A DNA stretch of 64,000 bases from assembly GCF_030546575.1 (NCBI RefSeq), contig NZ_JAUOTN010000004.1, positions 248,001-312,000 on the forward strand, given 5' to 3'. The translations under genes and the position numbers were made by a program. The stretch is from Pontibacter coccineus (GTDB lineage Bacteria; Bacteroidota; Bacteroidia; Cytophagales; Hymenobacteraceae). How positions within the stretch are numbered: the stretch's first letter is position 1; each line of letters opens with the position of its first letter. The notes under the pieces are model-generated. The model saw only the letters and a list, made by a program, of their open reading frames with translations. It was not told where the DNA came from and ran no database searches. Shown piece by piece: positions 35,147-43,938 of the stretch.

Positions 35147-36445
35147 TTAAAATACGCCATCTGCCTGTAAGTCTGGGTCTTTGAAGAGCTTCACGGCGTT
35201 GATGCGGTTATCATCCATCGAGAGGATGGTAACCGTAAAGGGACGCAGCTCCACCACATCGCCCGGCTTGGGTATTTCGCCCAGTACCGAGAAGATAAGT
35301 CCGCCCAATGTCTCGTAATCCCCCTCAGGCAGGTGGAGCTCGTATTTGTCGTTGAGGTAGTCGATCTCGTGGCGGGCGCTCAGCAGGTAGAGGTCCTTGG
35401 CCGGGAACACCTGCTCGAGCAGCGCTTCGTAGTCGTATTCGTCCTGTATCTCCCCTACGATCTCCTCGATCACGTCCTCCACGGTTACGATACCGGACGT
35501 TCCGCCGAACTCATCCACCACCACCGCCACGGTACGGTGCTCTGTGCCGAAACGCAAAAACAACTCACTGGCCAGCATACTCTCCGGCACCAGGCTCACC
35601 GGCGACAAGATCTCGCGGATGTGGCGTGGCTGCTGGAACATGGCCAACTGGTGGCAGTACCCGATGATGTTGTCGATGGAGTCTTCGTACACCAGTATCT
35701 TGGAATGCCCGGTTTTGATGAAGGTGTCGCGCAGCAGCTCTACCGGCTCATTTACCTCTACGGCCTCCACCTCCGTACGCGGCACCATGCATTCTTTCAC
35801 ACGCACTTTCTTAAACTCGAGCGCATTATGAAATATTTCCTGATTCACTTCCGGGGCTCCTTCCTCTACCGGGTGGTATAGCCTATTTTTGATGAAGGCG
35901 TTCAGGTCTGTCACCCCAAACACCGGGTGCTCGTCCGAGAACTCGATCTTGAGCACACGCTCGGCAATCCATTTGCTCAGCCTCATCAACAGGATGACAA
36001 CCGGGTATAGCACGTAATAGAGCACCAGCATCGGTATAGCCAGCACGTCGAGCATGCGGTTGGGGTTAATGGCAAAGAGGCTGCGGGGAAGAAACTCGGC
36101 GGTGAGCAGCACGAAGACCGAGGCAAACAGCACCTGCAGCACCAAGATGAGCGGCGCCAGTTGCAAAGCCCCGGGCAGAAAGGCCTGGAACAAGGTATAG
36201 AGGATGCCCGCTATCACGAAGCCGTAGAGCACCAGCGAAAGAGCGTAGCCAATCAGCGTGGTGCCCATCAGCTGGGCGGGGTGTCGCATCAGGTACGTGA
36301 GAATGCGCCCGGAGAGGACGTTATTTTTCTCGTCGAGCTCTATCTGCAGTTTATTCGCTGCCATAAAGGCGATTTCTATACCTGCGAAAAAGGCGCAGGA
36401 CAGCAGTGCAAGAATTAATAGCAGTATCTGGTCGGGGTCTATCAT
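35147..36445 (-). CDS. CNNM/CorC family protein (hemolysin-like)
   Basis: 432 aa. The N-terminal DUF21/CNNM membrane domain has four helices (to about 160), then a CBS pair (about 200-330, ECMVPRTEVEAVEVNEP and AVVVDEFGGTSGIVTVEDVIEEIVGEI), then a CorC_HlyC domain (about 345-425). These proteins are tied to Mg/Co efflux or ion homeostasis; the hemolysin name is historical. In Bacteroidota a related protein, GldE, supports gliding; which subgroup this belongs to is not clear from sequence alone. Confidence 0.88.
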   Translation of the reverse strand: MIDPDQILLLILALLSCAFFAGIEIAFMAANKLQIELDEKNNVLSGRILTYLMRHPAQLMGTTLIGYALSLVLYGFVIAGILYTLFQAFLPGALQLAPLILVLQVLFASVFVLLTAEFLPRSLFAINPNRMLDVLAIPMLVLYYVLYPVVILLMRLSKWIAERVLKIEFSDEHPVFGVTDLNAFIKNRLYHPVEEGAPEVNQEIFHNALEFKKVRVKECMVPRTEVEAVEVNEPVELLRDTFIKTGHSKILVYEDSIDNIIGYCHQLAMFQQPRHIREILSPVSLVPESMLASELFLRFGTEHRTVAVVVDEFGGTSGIVTVEDVIEEIVGEIQDEYDYEALLEQVFPAKDLYLLSARHEIDYLNDKYELHLPEGDYETLGGLIFSVLGEIPKPGDVVELRPFTVTILSMDDNRINAVKLFKDPDLQADGVF

Positions 36446-36458
36446 AAGATGTTACAGA

Positions 36459-36632
36459 CTACTCAGTCTGTTTCTTCTTGCGGTAATGGTACACGATGTA
36501 GAGCATGAACCCGATCATGTAAATCCAGTAATTGCCAGCTATATCAGACTCCTGAATGCTTCTGTGCACGCCGACTACCATGGCCACAAAGGCCAGCGAC
36601 AATAAAATAGTATTAACCAGTTTTTGGCTCAT
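36459..36632 (-). CDS. Small membrane protein between lptC and CNNM
   Basis: 57 aa. Two hydrophobic segments at about 6-22 and 36-49, then a basic tail (HYRKKKQTE). The start ATG at 36632 overlaps the lptC stop (TAATG), so it is translationally coupled to lptC, and its stop is 14 nt before the CNNM start. The gene is real by context, the function is unknown. Confidence 0.65.
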   Translation of the reverse strand: MSQKLVNTILLSLAFVAMVVGVHRSIQESDIAGNYWIYMIGFMLYIVYHYRKKKQTE

Positions 36633-37168
36633 TATTCTTTCAGGCTGAATACGCCCGTCACTTTTTTGATTCTATAATTGCTAAAGTCCTGGTTTGCCTC
36701 CAGGCCGTGCCCCATCAGGATCTCCTCAGGCGTCGTAATCTTCACAAACTTGTCTGTGTAGATCTGGGCTTTGGCTTTGTTCCAGTAGAGTTCTTCGGTT
36801 TCGAGCTTTTCCTGCTTCTGCAGGTTGTGCACGATCACGTTGCCCCGCACCAGGTATAGGTCCTTGTTGCGCTCCTGCTTGCCGTAGTTGGCCCGAAGCG
36901 TCGACGTCACCGTCTCCCCTTCTTCCAGAAACTCCACATCAATGCCATCCGGGAAAACTACATCGCCATTTTCGTAGTCCTCCTGCATCGGGGTCTGCAG
37001 CCTGACCATTACCCTGGCCGAGTCGCTGTAGAGCGTCAGCACATTGGCTGTCTCCCGAAACGGGCCTTCGTATTTTTTCTCCTGGTCCGGGTCTTTCAGG
37101 TCTGTTCCGCAGCCTGCCGCCAGTAGGGCTAGCAAGGCGATCAGCACTGAAAAAATAGATCTCGGCAT
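36632..37168 (-). CDS. lptC: LptC-like LPS export protein
   Basis: 178 aa. Signal/anchor with a lipobox (LLAAGCGTDL), then a beta-jellyroll-type domain: VMVRLQTPMQEDYENGDVVF, LRANYGKQERNKDLYLVRGNVIVHN, KIYTDKFVKITTPEEILMGHGLEANQDFSNYRIKKV (parts). LptC links LptB2FG to LptA in the transenvelope LPS bridge. The lipoprotein form is usual in this phylum. It is in an envelope run with an outer-membrane protein and a CNNM protein; lptB is at 26.7 kb. Confidence 0.88.
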   Translation of the reverse strand: MPRSIFSVLIALLALLAAGCGTDLKDPDQEKKYEGPFRETANVLTLYSDSARVMVRLQTPMQEDYENGDVVFPDGIDVEFLEEGETVTSTLRANYGKQERNKDLYLVRGNVIVHNLQKQEKLETEELYWNKAKAQIYTDKFVKITTPEEILMGHGLEANQDFSNYRIKKVTGVFSLKE

Positions 37169-37202
37169 GCTTTTTATCCTTATCGAAAGTGAAGATACTA
37201 AA

Positions 37203-37232
37203 AATTAAAAAAGACCGTCGTCAGAACGGCCT
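37203..37232 (-). terminator. Weak terminator after the outer-membrane protein gene
   Basis: AGACCGT (37212-37218) pairs with ACGGCCT (37226-37232), one wobble; the T-run is the complement of the A-run at 37203-37211. Confidence 0.6.
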
Positions 37233-37263
37233 GTTTTAATAATGCTTTTAAAGTCAGAATAGT

Positions 37264-38559
37264 TTACTCTATTCTGCGTTTTACAAACCAGCGGGTGTTG
37301 ACGGTCACGCCTGCACCGAACTGAAAGTAGTTTTCGGCGATCAGGCCATTGTCGGTTGTGCCCCTCTTGCCATAGCCCATCATCACGTTCAGCTGGAAGG
37401 GCGGCTCAAAGTAATTACCCCGTCCAATTGGCAATGTTGCACCACCCGTAACGGCCATATCCTTGATGTTCTCGCCGTTAACTATGTACGGGCTCTGACC
37501 ATAGCGCAGGCCACCCCGGTACGTAACACGCTTAAAGTAGCTGTCGATGGCGGTAGGATTTGGCGTGTACTCAGTTCCAAAACCAATCTTGTAGCTCTTG
37601 CCCAGTTCCTGCTCTCCGTCCAGGTTGCGGTAGTCTGACCAGTCCTGCGTCATAAACTCCGTGCCAATGGTCAGGTTAGAGCCATTGTCGTAGCTGATGG
37701 AGGCGCTCAGGCTTGGCGGAACATTCACCGAGGATTTAACACTGTCTGGCAGCATCGGCGCTCCCTTAAGGCCATCACCCAAGTCGCGGCGCTCGTAAGC
37801 TGAGTTGCGCTTCGCATTTAGATCGGCGCCCAGTGCGTAAACTGCCCCTGCGCTCACAAAGGCCTTATCAGCGATCTTCTTGCGGTAGTTGGCGCCACCC
37901 CTGAAAATAAAATCGGAATACCGGGTGCGCTCTACGTAGGCCACCCGCTCCAGCGAGGCGTTGCTGATCGAGGTATCTGCTACGATAGAAGAAGACTCCT
38001 GCGAGATAGTGCCGAACAGGTATGAGGCGCTGGCGCCAATTGTCAGGCCGTCCGCAATCCGGACACCGTGCCCAAAGTAGAGTTCTGAGATGCCGCCTTC
38101 GCCACTGTATTCGCTGATTACCACAGCCTCCTGCCTGTTCGGCAAAGAACCCATGTTTGTGATGTTATATTCAACCGAGCTGTAAGGTCTTAAGCTGAGC
38201 GCAGAGCTCCAACGCTTGCTGATAGGCACGCCCAGGGTCAGATAAGTCAGGTTGGCGTCGCCGTCGCGCTGCGATTGGTTGGCATTCTTTAGGGTTTTAT
38301 ACCTGCCGGTTATGCCGACATCAAACACAGTGATGCTGTTGTAGTATAGGAGTGCCGGGTTGGCTGTGTTGGAATGAAAGCTGTTCCCAGTGCTTACGCC
38401 CACATCGCCCATACCTGCCGTACGCAGATTGCCTAAGTTTGTGTTAAGTTCTCCTAATCCGTAGCGGGAGTAAGGCGAGTTACCGATGCTTTGCGCCTGC
38501 ACGCCCTGCGCCAGGCACAGCACGGATGCGCAAATAAGTAAACGGAGCGTTTTATACAT
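37264..38559 (-). CDS. Outer-membrane beta-barrel protein
   Basis: 431 aa with a cleavable signal (residues 1-22, ...AQGVQAQ). The mature start SIGNSPYSRYGLGELN and repeated amphipathic strands with aromatic ends (DVGITGRYKTL, PISKRWSSALSLRPYSSVEYNI, FQFGAGVTVNTRWFVKRR) fit a FadL/TodX-like or PorV-like outer-membrane barrel. It overlaps coaX by 8 nt. The same neighbour pair is common in Bacteroidota. Substrate unknown. Confidence 0.8.
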   Translation of the reverse strand: MYKTLRLLICASVLCLAQGVQAQSIGNSPYSRYGLGELNTNLGNLRTAGMGDVGVSTGNSFHSNTANPALLYYNSITVFDVGITGRYKTLKNANQSQRDGDANLTYLTLGVPISKRWSSALSLRPYSSVEYNITNMGSLPNRQEAVVISEYSGEGGISELYFGHGVRIADGLTIGASASYLFGTISQESSSIVADTSISNASLERVAYVERTRYSDFIFRGGANYRKKIADKAFVSAGAVYALGADLNAKRNSAYERRDLGDGLKGAPMLPDSVKSSVNVPPSLSASISYDNGSNLTIGTEFMTQDWSDYRNLDGEQELGKSYKIGFGTEYTPNPTAIDSYFKRVTYRGGLRYGQSPYIVNGENIKDMAVTGGATLPIGRGNYFEPPFQLNVMMGYGKRGTTDNGLIAENYFQFGAGVTVNTRWFVKRRIE

Positions 38560-39274
38560 TATGTCTTAATATTCTTTGCAGTCCAATCAGGACCAGTTCA
38601 GGAATTACAAAGATGGGGTGTTTTACGGTACTTTCAAAAAATCCTGCGTCTCCTCCACAAAGTATAACCACCAGTTTATCTGATTTTTGCCGGTAAGCGC
38701 TGATTATACCCTCCACTTCTGCCACCGTACCACCCAGCACACCGCTCTCCAGCGACTCTTGTGTGGTCTGGCCGATCAAAGGAAAATTTTCGTGGATTCC
38801 TTGTATTAACGGAAGGCGGCCCGTAAAATTATGCAGAGCCTTGAATTTCATTTGGATGCCGGGAGCTATACCTCCACCCCGGTAATGGCCACGCTCATTT
38901 ATAAAGTCATAAGTGATGGCCGTGCCTGCATCAATCGTGAGGCAGTTGCGCCCGGGGAAGAAATAATTAGCTGCCACAGCGGCTGCGATGCGGTCGGCAC
39001 CCAGTGTTGCGGGCGTCTTGTAATCGTTAGAAACAGGCAGAGCTGTCTGCGCCGAAAGCTCGATGATGCTTCCGGACACTGACAGCCCTGCTTTTATTTG
39101 TTCTACTGCACCACCACTCACAGTGGCAATAATGGCATGGTCAAAGGTTTGGGACGCTACCGCTTGCGGCAATCCCTCCTGTTCTTTAAAACTGCCTTGC
39201 GAGACAAGGGCGTCTTCTTCAAAGACGCCGTACTTGCCTCCCGTATTGCCTATGTCAATGGCGATGCTGCGCAT
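38552..39274 (-). CDS. coaX: Type III pantothenate kinase
   Basis: 240 aa. Phosphorylates pantothenate, the committed step to CoA. It shows the ASKHA fold motifs DIGNTGGKYGVFE (7-19), TPATLGADRIAAAVAAN (about 88-104) and LTIDAGTAITYDFI (about 111-124). It follows the pseudouridine synthase with a 4-nt gap and overlaps the outer-membrane protein gene by 8 nt, so the three are likely co-transcribed. It joins panC and panD in this window as part of one pathway. Confidence 0.94.
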   Translation of the reverse strand: MRSIAIDIGNTGGKYGVFEEDALVSQGSFKEQEGLPQAVASQTFDHAIIATVSGGAVEQIKAGLSVSGSIIELSAQTALPVSNDYKTPATLGADRIAAAVAANYFFPGRNCLTIDAGTAITYDFINERGHYRGGGIAPGIQMKFKALHNFTGRLPLIQGIHENFPLIGQTTQESLESGVLGGTVAEVEGIISAYRQKSDKLVVILCGGDAGFFESTVKHPIFVIPELVLIGLQRILRHNV

Positions 39275-39278
39275 GTGC

Positions 39279-41204
39279 TTACATAAAGTATTTCAGGCGA
39301 ATCACTTCTTTCTCAGACAGGTAACGCCACTCGCTGCGTGGCAAGTCCTTCTTGGTCAGGCCGGCGTACTGCACGCGGTCCAGCGTTACTACGTCATAGC
39401 CCAGGTGCTCAAAAATACGGCGAACAATGCGGTTGCGTCCGATGTGGATCTCCAGTCCGAGGAACTTCTTCGAGTCGCCCAGCATGGCCACGTCGTCTAC
39501 CATCGCTTTGCCGTCCTCCAGTTCCACGCCTTCCACCACTTTCTGGAAATCGTCCTTGGTGATCGGCTTGTCGAGCTCCACCTGGTAGATTTTCTTGATC
39601 TCGTTGGATGGGTGCGTCAGTTTCTGGGCCAGTTCCCCGTCGTTAGTGAACAGCAGCAGACCGGTTGTGTTGCGGTCCAGGCGACCCACCGGGAAGATGC
39701 GCTCTTTTGAGGCTTTCTCTACCAGGCTCATCACCGTTTTGCGACCTTCCGGGTCTTCTGTAGTCGTGATAAAGTCTTTTGGCTTGTTAAGCAGCACGTA
39801 AACCATCTTCTCGCGGCTCAGCACTTTCTTGCCGTATGTCACGGTGTCAGAAGGCTGTACTTTGAAGCCCATTTCGGTTACTGCTTCACCATTCACCTTG
39901 ATCTCGCCTGACAGAATCAGTTCGTCCGCCTCACGACGGGAGCATACACCGGCATTGGCAATGTAACGGTTCAAACGGATGCTTCCGTCCTCGTCCTCGC
40001 CTTTGCGGTTGGTTTTCTTGATGCGTGGATTGTCTTTGTAGCGACGCAGGTCGTAGTTCGGCGTCTCCGGATTGTGCTCTGAATCGGAGCTGCTGTCGAA
40101 GCTACGGCCACGGCGCTCTTCGCCCCCTTTGCTGAACTTGTCTTTGCGGTCGAATGACTTACGTTCGCCTCCTTCTCTGCGATCACCAAAGCTGCGGCGC
40201 TCACCACCTTCCCTGCGATCACCTCCGAAAGAACGTCTCTCACCACGGTCATCCCCTTCACGACGATCACCGAAGCTGCGACGCTCGCCGCGGTCTTCTC
40301 TTTCACCACCTTCTCTGCGGTCGCCATAAGGCTTGCGCTCCCGGTCTCCTCCGAAAGAACGGCCTTCACCGCCCTCTCTTCTGTCACCGTATTGCTTGCG
40401 GTCGCCACCACCTTCGCGGCGGTCGCCGTATGGTTTACGCTCGCGGTCGCCGCCTTCACGACGATCGCCATAAGATTTACGCTCTCTGTCGCCACCGAAA
40501 GACCTGCGTTCTCCGCCTTCGCTACGGTCGTTGCCATACGAACGGCGTTCGCCTCTTTCTTCACGATTTTCACCGAATGAACGGCGCTCACCACCTTCTT
40601 CTCTGTTATCGCGGCTAAAGGATTTTCTCTCGCCACGCTCAGAGTCAAAGCGGCGCTCTCCGCCCTCTTTGCGTTCACCACCCTCGCGGCGATCGCCATA
40701 GGATCTGCGTTCGCCTCCTTCGTTACGGTCGCCATAAGGCTTGCGTTCCCGGTCTCCTCCAAAAGAGCGGCGTTCGCCACCCTCTTTTCTGTCGCCGTAG
40801 GGTTTGCGCTCACGGTCACCACCGAAAGAGCGTCTTTCGCCACCTTCCTTGCGGTCACCATATGATTTGCGTTCGCGATCGCCTCCGAAAGAACGGCCTT
40901 CGCCGCCTTCTCTACGATCACCGTACGACTTTCTTTCGCCACCCTCGCGGCGCTCTCTGTCGCCACCGAAGCTGCGGCGCTCGCCACCTTCGCGGCGGTC
41001 GCCGTATGGTTTGCGGTCTCCGCGGTCGTCTCTTCTATCGTTTCCGAAAGAGCGGCGCTCTCCGCCATCTCTTCCTTCGCCTTTATCTCTTCTGTTAAAA
41101 ATCTTCTTTTCGCCGCGGTCGTTGTACGGTCTGCCTGACTCATTTCTGTCAGACGATCTTCTGCCTTCGCCGTCGCGTGAAGGTCTTTCGTTTTCTGTTG
41201 CCAT
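39279..41204 (-). CDS. RsuA/RluB-family pseudouridine synthase with a long RGG-like N-terminal tail
   Basis: 641 aa. The last 235 residues are a normal RsuA/RluB enzyme: S4 domain (RLNRYIANAGVCSRREADE), catalytic Asp in VGRLDRNTTGLLLFT, and NRIVRRIFEHLGYDVVTLDR near the end. About 400 residues before this are low complexity, made of near-repeats such as GGERRSFGGDRERKPYGDR, rich in Arg, Gly, Asp and Ser. This tail is probably disordered and RNA-binding, as in other Bacteroidota homologues, but it is unusually long. The target would be an rRNA uridine. Co-directional with coaX. Confidence 0.9.
   Translation of the reverse strand: MATENERPSRDGEGRRSSDRNESGRPYNDRGEKKIFNRRDKGEGRDGGERRSFGNDRRDDRGDRKPYGDRREGGERRSFGGDRERREGGERKSYGDRREGGEGRSFGGDRERKSYGDRKEGGERRSFGGDRERKPYGDRKEGGERRSFGGDRERKPYGDRNEGGERRSYGDRREGGERKEGGERRFDSERGERKSFSRDNREEGGERRSFGENREERGERRSYGNDRSEGGERRSFGGDRERKSYGDRREGGDRERKPYGDRREGGGDRKQYGDRREGGEGRSFGGDRERKPYGDRREGGEREDRGERRSFGDRREGDDRGERRSFGGDRREGGERRSFGDRREGGERKSFDRKDKFSKGGEERRGRSFDSSSDSEHNPETPNYDLRRYKDNPRIKKTNRKGEDEDGSIRLNRYIANAGVCSRREADELILSGEIKVNGEAVTEMGFKVQPSDTVTYGKKVLSREKMVYVLLNKPKDFITTTEDPEGRKTVMSLVEKASKERIFPVGRLDRNTTGLLLFTNDGELAQKLTHPSNEIKKIYQVELDKPITKDDFQKVVEGVELEDGKAMVDDVAMLGDSKKFLGLEIHIGRNRIVRRIFEHLGYDVVTLDRVQYAGLTKKDLPRSEWRYLSEKEVIRLKYFM
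40090..41060 (-). repeat. Degenerate tandem coding repeat of the RGG tail
   Basis: Within the pseudouridine synthase gene, units of about 18-21 codons (GGDRERKPYGDRREGGERRSF type) repeat many times with small changes. This is coding DNA, so it should not be read as a CRISPR array. The length is expected to vary between strains. Confidence 0.8.
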
Positions 41205-41294
41205 TGTCTAATTATTATCGATGCAGTATCGCTACTGTACCCTTGTGTGCAGTATATGTAAGAATAGTATACTCTAATGAATGATGGGGGTTCG

Positions 41295-41855
41295 CTAGTC
41301 GGCTATTTCGCCGATCATGTTTTCTTCTGAGGCGAAATCCTTTAGCTGTGGAAGGTCCTTGATGTGGTTAATACCGAAATAGTCCATGAACTTCTGAGAC
41401 GTGCCGTACAGTACGGGTCTCCCAATGGTATCGGCTTTACCCTTGATTTCGATAAGCTCTTTCTCTAGTAGTTTGTGAATGGCGTAGTCGCAGCCCACGC
41501 CACGAATCTGCTCCAGCGCCGTGCGGGTGATCGGCTGCTTGTAGGCAATAATTGCCAGCGTCTCCAAAGAAGACGCTGACAATTTCTTTTTTGACTTGTG
41601 CTTCAGGTAAGTACTTACCGTTTCCTGGTACTCCGGCTTGGTCAGGAATTGGTAACCGCCCCCGATAGCATATATCTGAAAGGCAAAACCAGCTTCGGCC
41701 AGCTGCTGATTGATATTCTCAATAGCCTCCAGCACGTCGCTCACCAGCACCTCCATTTGCAGCGACTCCGTCAGGCAGCGCTGCACCTCTTCAATGCTTA
41801 TTGGCGATTGGGCACAAAATACCAGTGCCTGAATGTGATTCTGCAGTATATTCAA
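41295..41855 (-). CDS. scpB: Segregation and condensation protein B
   Basis: 186 aa with two winged-helix domains. It binds ScpA in the SMC complex that compacts and separates chromosomes. Signature regions: LVFCAQSPISIEEVQRCL, LSASSLETLAIIAYKQPITRTALEQIRGV, and the C-terminal LYGTSQKFMDYFGINHIKDLP. It lies between the pseudouridine synthase (90-bp gap) and the TraR/DksA-like gene (12-bp gap) and is probably co-transcribed with the latter. scpA is not in the window. Confidence 0.94.
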   Translation of the reverse strand: MNILQNHIQALVFCAQSPISIEEVQRCLTESLQMEVLVSDVLEAIENINQQLAEAGFAFQIYAIGGGYQFLTKPEYQETVSTYLKHKSKKKLSASSLETLAIIAYKQPITRTALEQIRGVGCDYAIHKLLEKELIEIKGKADTIGRPVLYGTSQKFMDYFGINHIKDLPQLKDFASEENMIGEIAD

Positions 41856-41867
41856 AGTAAAAATTTA

Positions 41868-42257
41868 CTAGTCGTTACGCTGAAGCTTGGCTTCGATGGT
41901 ATGCTGCGTATGCGGCACGGCACGAAGACGCTCTTTCGGGATCAGCTTGCCCGTCACGATGCAAACACCGTAAGTGCCGTTTTTGATGCGAATCAACGCA
42001 TTCTCCAGCTGCTGGATAAACTTCATCTGACGCGATGCCAGCTGGTTCAGGCTTTCCTTTTCCGCTGTGTCTGCTCCGTCTTCCAGTACTTTGGTTGGAG
42101 ATGCCGTGTTATCGGTGCCCGAGTCGTTTTTGCGGCTCAGGGTCTCTTTGATAAAAGACACTTCCTTGCGTGCATTCGTCAGCTTCTCCTGGATGATTGC
42201 TTCAAATTCTGCCAATTCCTCACGGGAATACCGCTGTCTCTCTTCGTTTGTGTTCAT
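41868..42257 (-). CDS. TraR/DksA-family regulator lacking zinc cysteines
   Basis: 129 aa. Helical N-terminal hairpin (FEAIIQEKLTNARKEVSFIKETL) and the family C-terminus YGVCIVTGKLIPKERLRAVPHTQ. Canonical DksA has four zinc cysteines; only one (in YGVC) remains, and the others are Gly, His or absent, so a true zinc finger is unlikely. This reduced form is common in Bacteroidota. It would bind RNA polymerase in the secondary channel and adjust transcription under stress. It is probably followed by scpB in the same transcript. Confidence 0.85.
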   Translation of the reverse strand: MNTNEERQRYSREELAEFEAIIQEKLTNARKEVSFIKETLSRKNDSGTDNTASPTKVLEDGADTAEKESLNQLASRQMKFIQQLENALIRIKNGTYGVCIVTGKLIPKERLRAVPHTQHTIEAKLQRND

Positions 42258-42602
42258 TATACTATCTTAGAACTAGGTTATAGCTTTTTGTCTTGATTCT
42301 CAAAAAACCGCCCCTCTGTCGTGTTAGCGCTTGTGCCTATTCAACAGCAAAGGGTGCGTTTTAGTTTACTGCTTCAAACTTAAACCCAAAAACCGAACCA
42401 CGCTGATGTTCAGATTATTATTTAAGCTAAATTTCGTGCAAAAATAGAAGTTATATCTATAATTTGCTACCTGCCTTCTCTATTTTAATTTTAATTTTGT
42501 CTTTCCGCTCATTTATCCGGTTGGCGACAATACTGGAATGGAACTTGCTGATAGCCTGAACATGATCTGCCCCAATTAGGTTCGATATACTCGCTTCAAT
42601 AT
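42258..42602. other. 345-bp gap between divergent genes
   Basis: AT-rich and without a supported ORF. On the minus strand TATTTTTG (complement of 42439-42446) could be the -7 box for the TraR/DksA-like gene, giving a leader of about 180 nt. On the plus strand TAATTTTG at 42492-42499 could serve the DUF3575 gene; neither has a TTTG at the usual 19-nt distance. No repeat or RNA structure stood out. Confidence 0.4.
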
Positions 42603-43199
42603 ATGAAAAACAGAATAATACTCGCTTTTGCCGCTGCGGCACTTCTTTTTATACCTGCTCAACAGGCTCAGGCTCAAGCACAACAGCCGAACAGGGCCGT
42701 TATCAAGGTAAACCCGTTGAGCGCTTTCGCACTTACGGGCTCTGGCTTTCTGGAATATGCCATCACCGATAACCTGAGTGCCCAGCTTGGCGCTTCTGTT
42801 ACAGGCGTGTCTATCTCTAATATCAAGTTCAGTGGATACGGTTTTACGCCTGAGCTTCGGTATTATTTCTCTGAAAACAAGGTAGCGCCCATGGGGCCGT
42901 ATGTGGCAGGCTATGGCCGTATCAGGAGCTTTAAACTGACAGCAGAGAAGCAGGACGAAGAAGGAAGAGACTACAGTGCCACTTATAAGCCAATAGGAGC
43001 TGGTGTGGCCATCGGTAACCAATGGATCTTTAACAGCGGCTTTACCTTCGATGTGTTTTTGGGCGCCGGCTACAATGGCGGCAATCTGAAGGTGAACGTC
43101 GGGACAGAGGAAGACTTTGATACAGGTATCATCGGCGACATGCTTTTGGGAGGCGGTTTTGCCGTTCGGCCAGGTATAGCGATTGGCTATAATTTTTAA
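42603..43199 (+). CDS. DUF3575-like outer-membrane beta-barrel protein
   Basis: 198 aa. Signal peptide 1-25 (AAAALLFIPAQQAQAQ), then PNRAVIKVNPLSAFALTGSGFLEYAITDNLS, typical of DUF3575/outer-membrane small barrels. Strand pairs follow (GYGFTPELRYYF, GPYVAGYGRIR) to IAIGYNF, whose terminal Phe is the usual signal for outer-membrane insertion. Function unknown. Convergent with ribH across a 19-bp perfect terminator. Confidence 0.82.
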   Translation: MKNRIILAFAAAALLFIPAQQAQAQAQQPNRAVIKVNPLSAFALTGSGFLEYAITDNLSAQLGASVTGVSISNIKFSGYGFTPELRYYFSENKVAPMGPYVAGYGRIRSFKLTAEKQDEEGRDYSATYKPIGAGVAIGNQWIFNSGFTFDVFLGAGYNGGNLKVNVGTEEDFDTGIIGDMLLGGGFAVRPGIAIGYNF

Positions 43200-43226
43200 C
43201 CTGCCTATACCTGTATTCCCTTGTAT

Positions 43227-43268
43227 AACAAAAAGGCCCTTGCTACAACTAGCAAGGGCCTTTTTGTT
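43227..43268. terminator. Bidirectional terminator between DUF3575 and ribH
   Basis: A 19-bp perfect stem, 43227-43245 with 43250-43268, loop CAAC, and T-runs on both strands. It serves both convergent genes. Confidence 0.95.
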
Positions 43269-43291
43269 ATACCTCTATACCTGCTCTCAGC

Positions 43292-43768
43292 CTAGAAGCT
43301 AAGCATGTGAATGGCTGCTGCGGCTGCCTCTACGCCTTTGTTGCCGTGCTTGCCGCCGGCTCTGTCCAGGGCCTGCTCCAGGGTATTGGTAGTCACCAGG
43401 CCAAACGAAACAGGCTTGTTGAACTTGAGCGACACATTGGTAAGCCCATTCGCCACCGCGTGGTTGATGTAGTCATCGTGCTTGGTGTCACCCTTGATCA
43501 CGACGCCGATGCAGATCACCGCGTCGATCTCTTCCTGCAAGGCAAGGAACTGTGCACCCAGTGTTAGCTCGAAGCTGCCCGGCACGGTGTTGCGGAAAAT
43601 GTTCTCCTTTTTGGCTCCGTGCTGCAGCAAGGTATCAATAGCGCCTGCACACAGCACATCCGTTATCTCATGGTGCCAGTCCGCCACTACAATGCCAAAT
43701 TTCTTTTCAGATATATCGCCGAAGCCCTCTTTCTTATAGTCGTTCAGGTTTTTGAGAGAAGTAGCCAT
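43292..43768 (-). CDS. ribH: 6,7-dimethyl-8-ribityllumazine synthase
   Basis: 158 aa, normal length. Makes the riboflavin precursor lumazine. Motifs: FGIVVADWHHEITDVL, VPGSFELTLGAQFLA, VICIGVVIKGDTKHDDYI (with the catalytic His in KHDDY) and the C-terminal GNKGVEAAAAAIHMLSF. The start ATG at 43768 is followed upstream by a solo copy of the TAAATTGTT repeat, so the gene's promoter may lie in or beyond the repeat. In related genomes it neighbours the TPR protein and recF, as here. Confidence 0.95.
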   Translation of the reverse strand: MATSLKNLNDYKKEGFGDISEKKFGIVVADWHHEITDVLCAGAIDTLLQHGAKKENIFRNTVPGSFELTLGAQFLALQEEIDAVICIGVVIKGDTKHDDYINHAVANGLTNVSLKFNKPVSFGLVTTNTLEQALDRAGGKHGNKGVEAAAAAIHMLSF

Positions 43769-43771
43769 GTG

Positions 43772-43806
43772 TTAAATTGCTGATGGTTAAATTGTTAAAT
43801 TGTTGA
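43772..43806. repeat. Solo copy of the TAAATTGTT/ATGGTTAAA repeat
   Basis: TTAAATTGCTGATGGTTAAA and the following ATTGTTAAATTGTTGAC match the cassette repeats of 26250-26277 and 26647-26674. It sits 3 nt upstream of the ribH start, with no gene attached. Confidence 0.65.
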
Positions 43807-43871
43807 CTCGCAGGTATAGCACCACGCCATACAGAAGGTATAGCGCTTACGTTCCATGCCCCGCTAGCCTA

Positions 43872-43909
43872 AAAAAAGAAGCGCTTTTGCCGGAAAGACA
43901 AAAGCGCTT
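43872..43909 (-). terminator. Terminator of the TPR gene upstream of ribH
   Basis: AAGCGCTTTTG (43879-43889) pairs perfectly with CAAAAGCGCTT (43899-43909), and the minus-strand T-run is the complement of 43872-43878. Confidence 0.87.
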
Positions 43910-43938
43910 TTTATATCCAGGCCTTCGCCTATCGGATC

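Noticed and set aside
35147..36445. True hemolysin
   Set aside because: The CNNM/CBS/CorC architecture is an ion-homeostasis type; the hemolysin label is historical.
40090..41060. CRISPR array
   Set aside because: Repeats are degenerate, without equal spacers, and lie within a coding frame; no cas gene is near.
39971..41143. A 390-aa frame on the minus strand over the RGG tail
   Set aside because: It is a shifted frame of the repeats of the pseudouridine synthase, rich in Ala and Thr from the same DNA.
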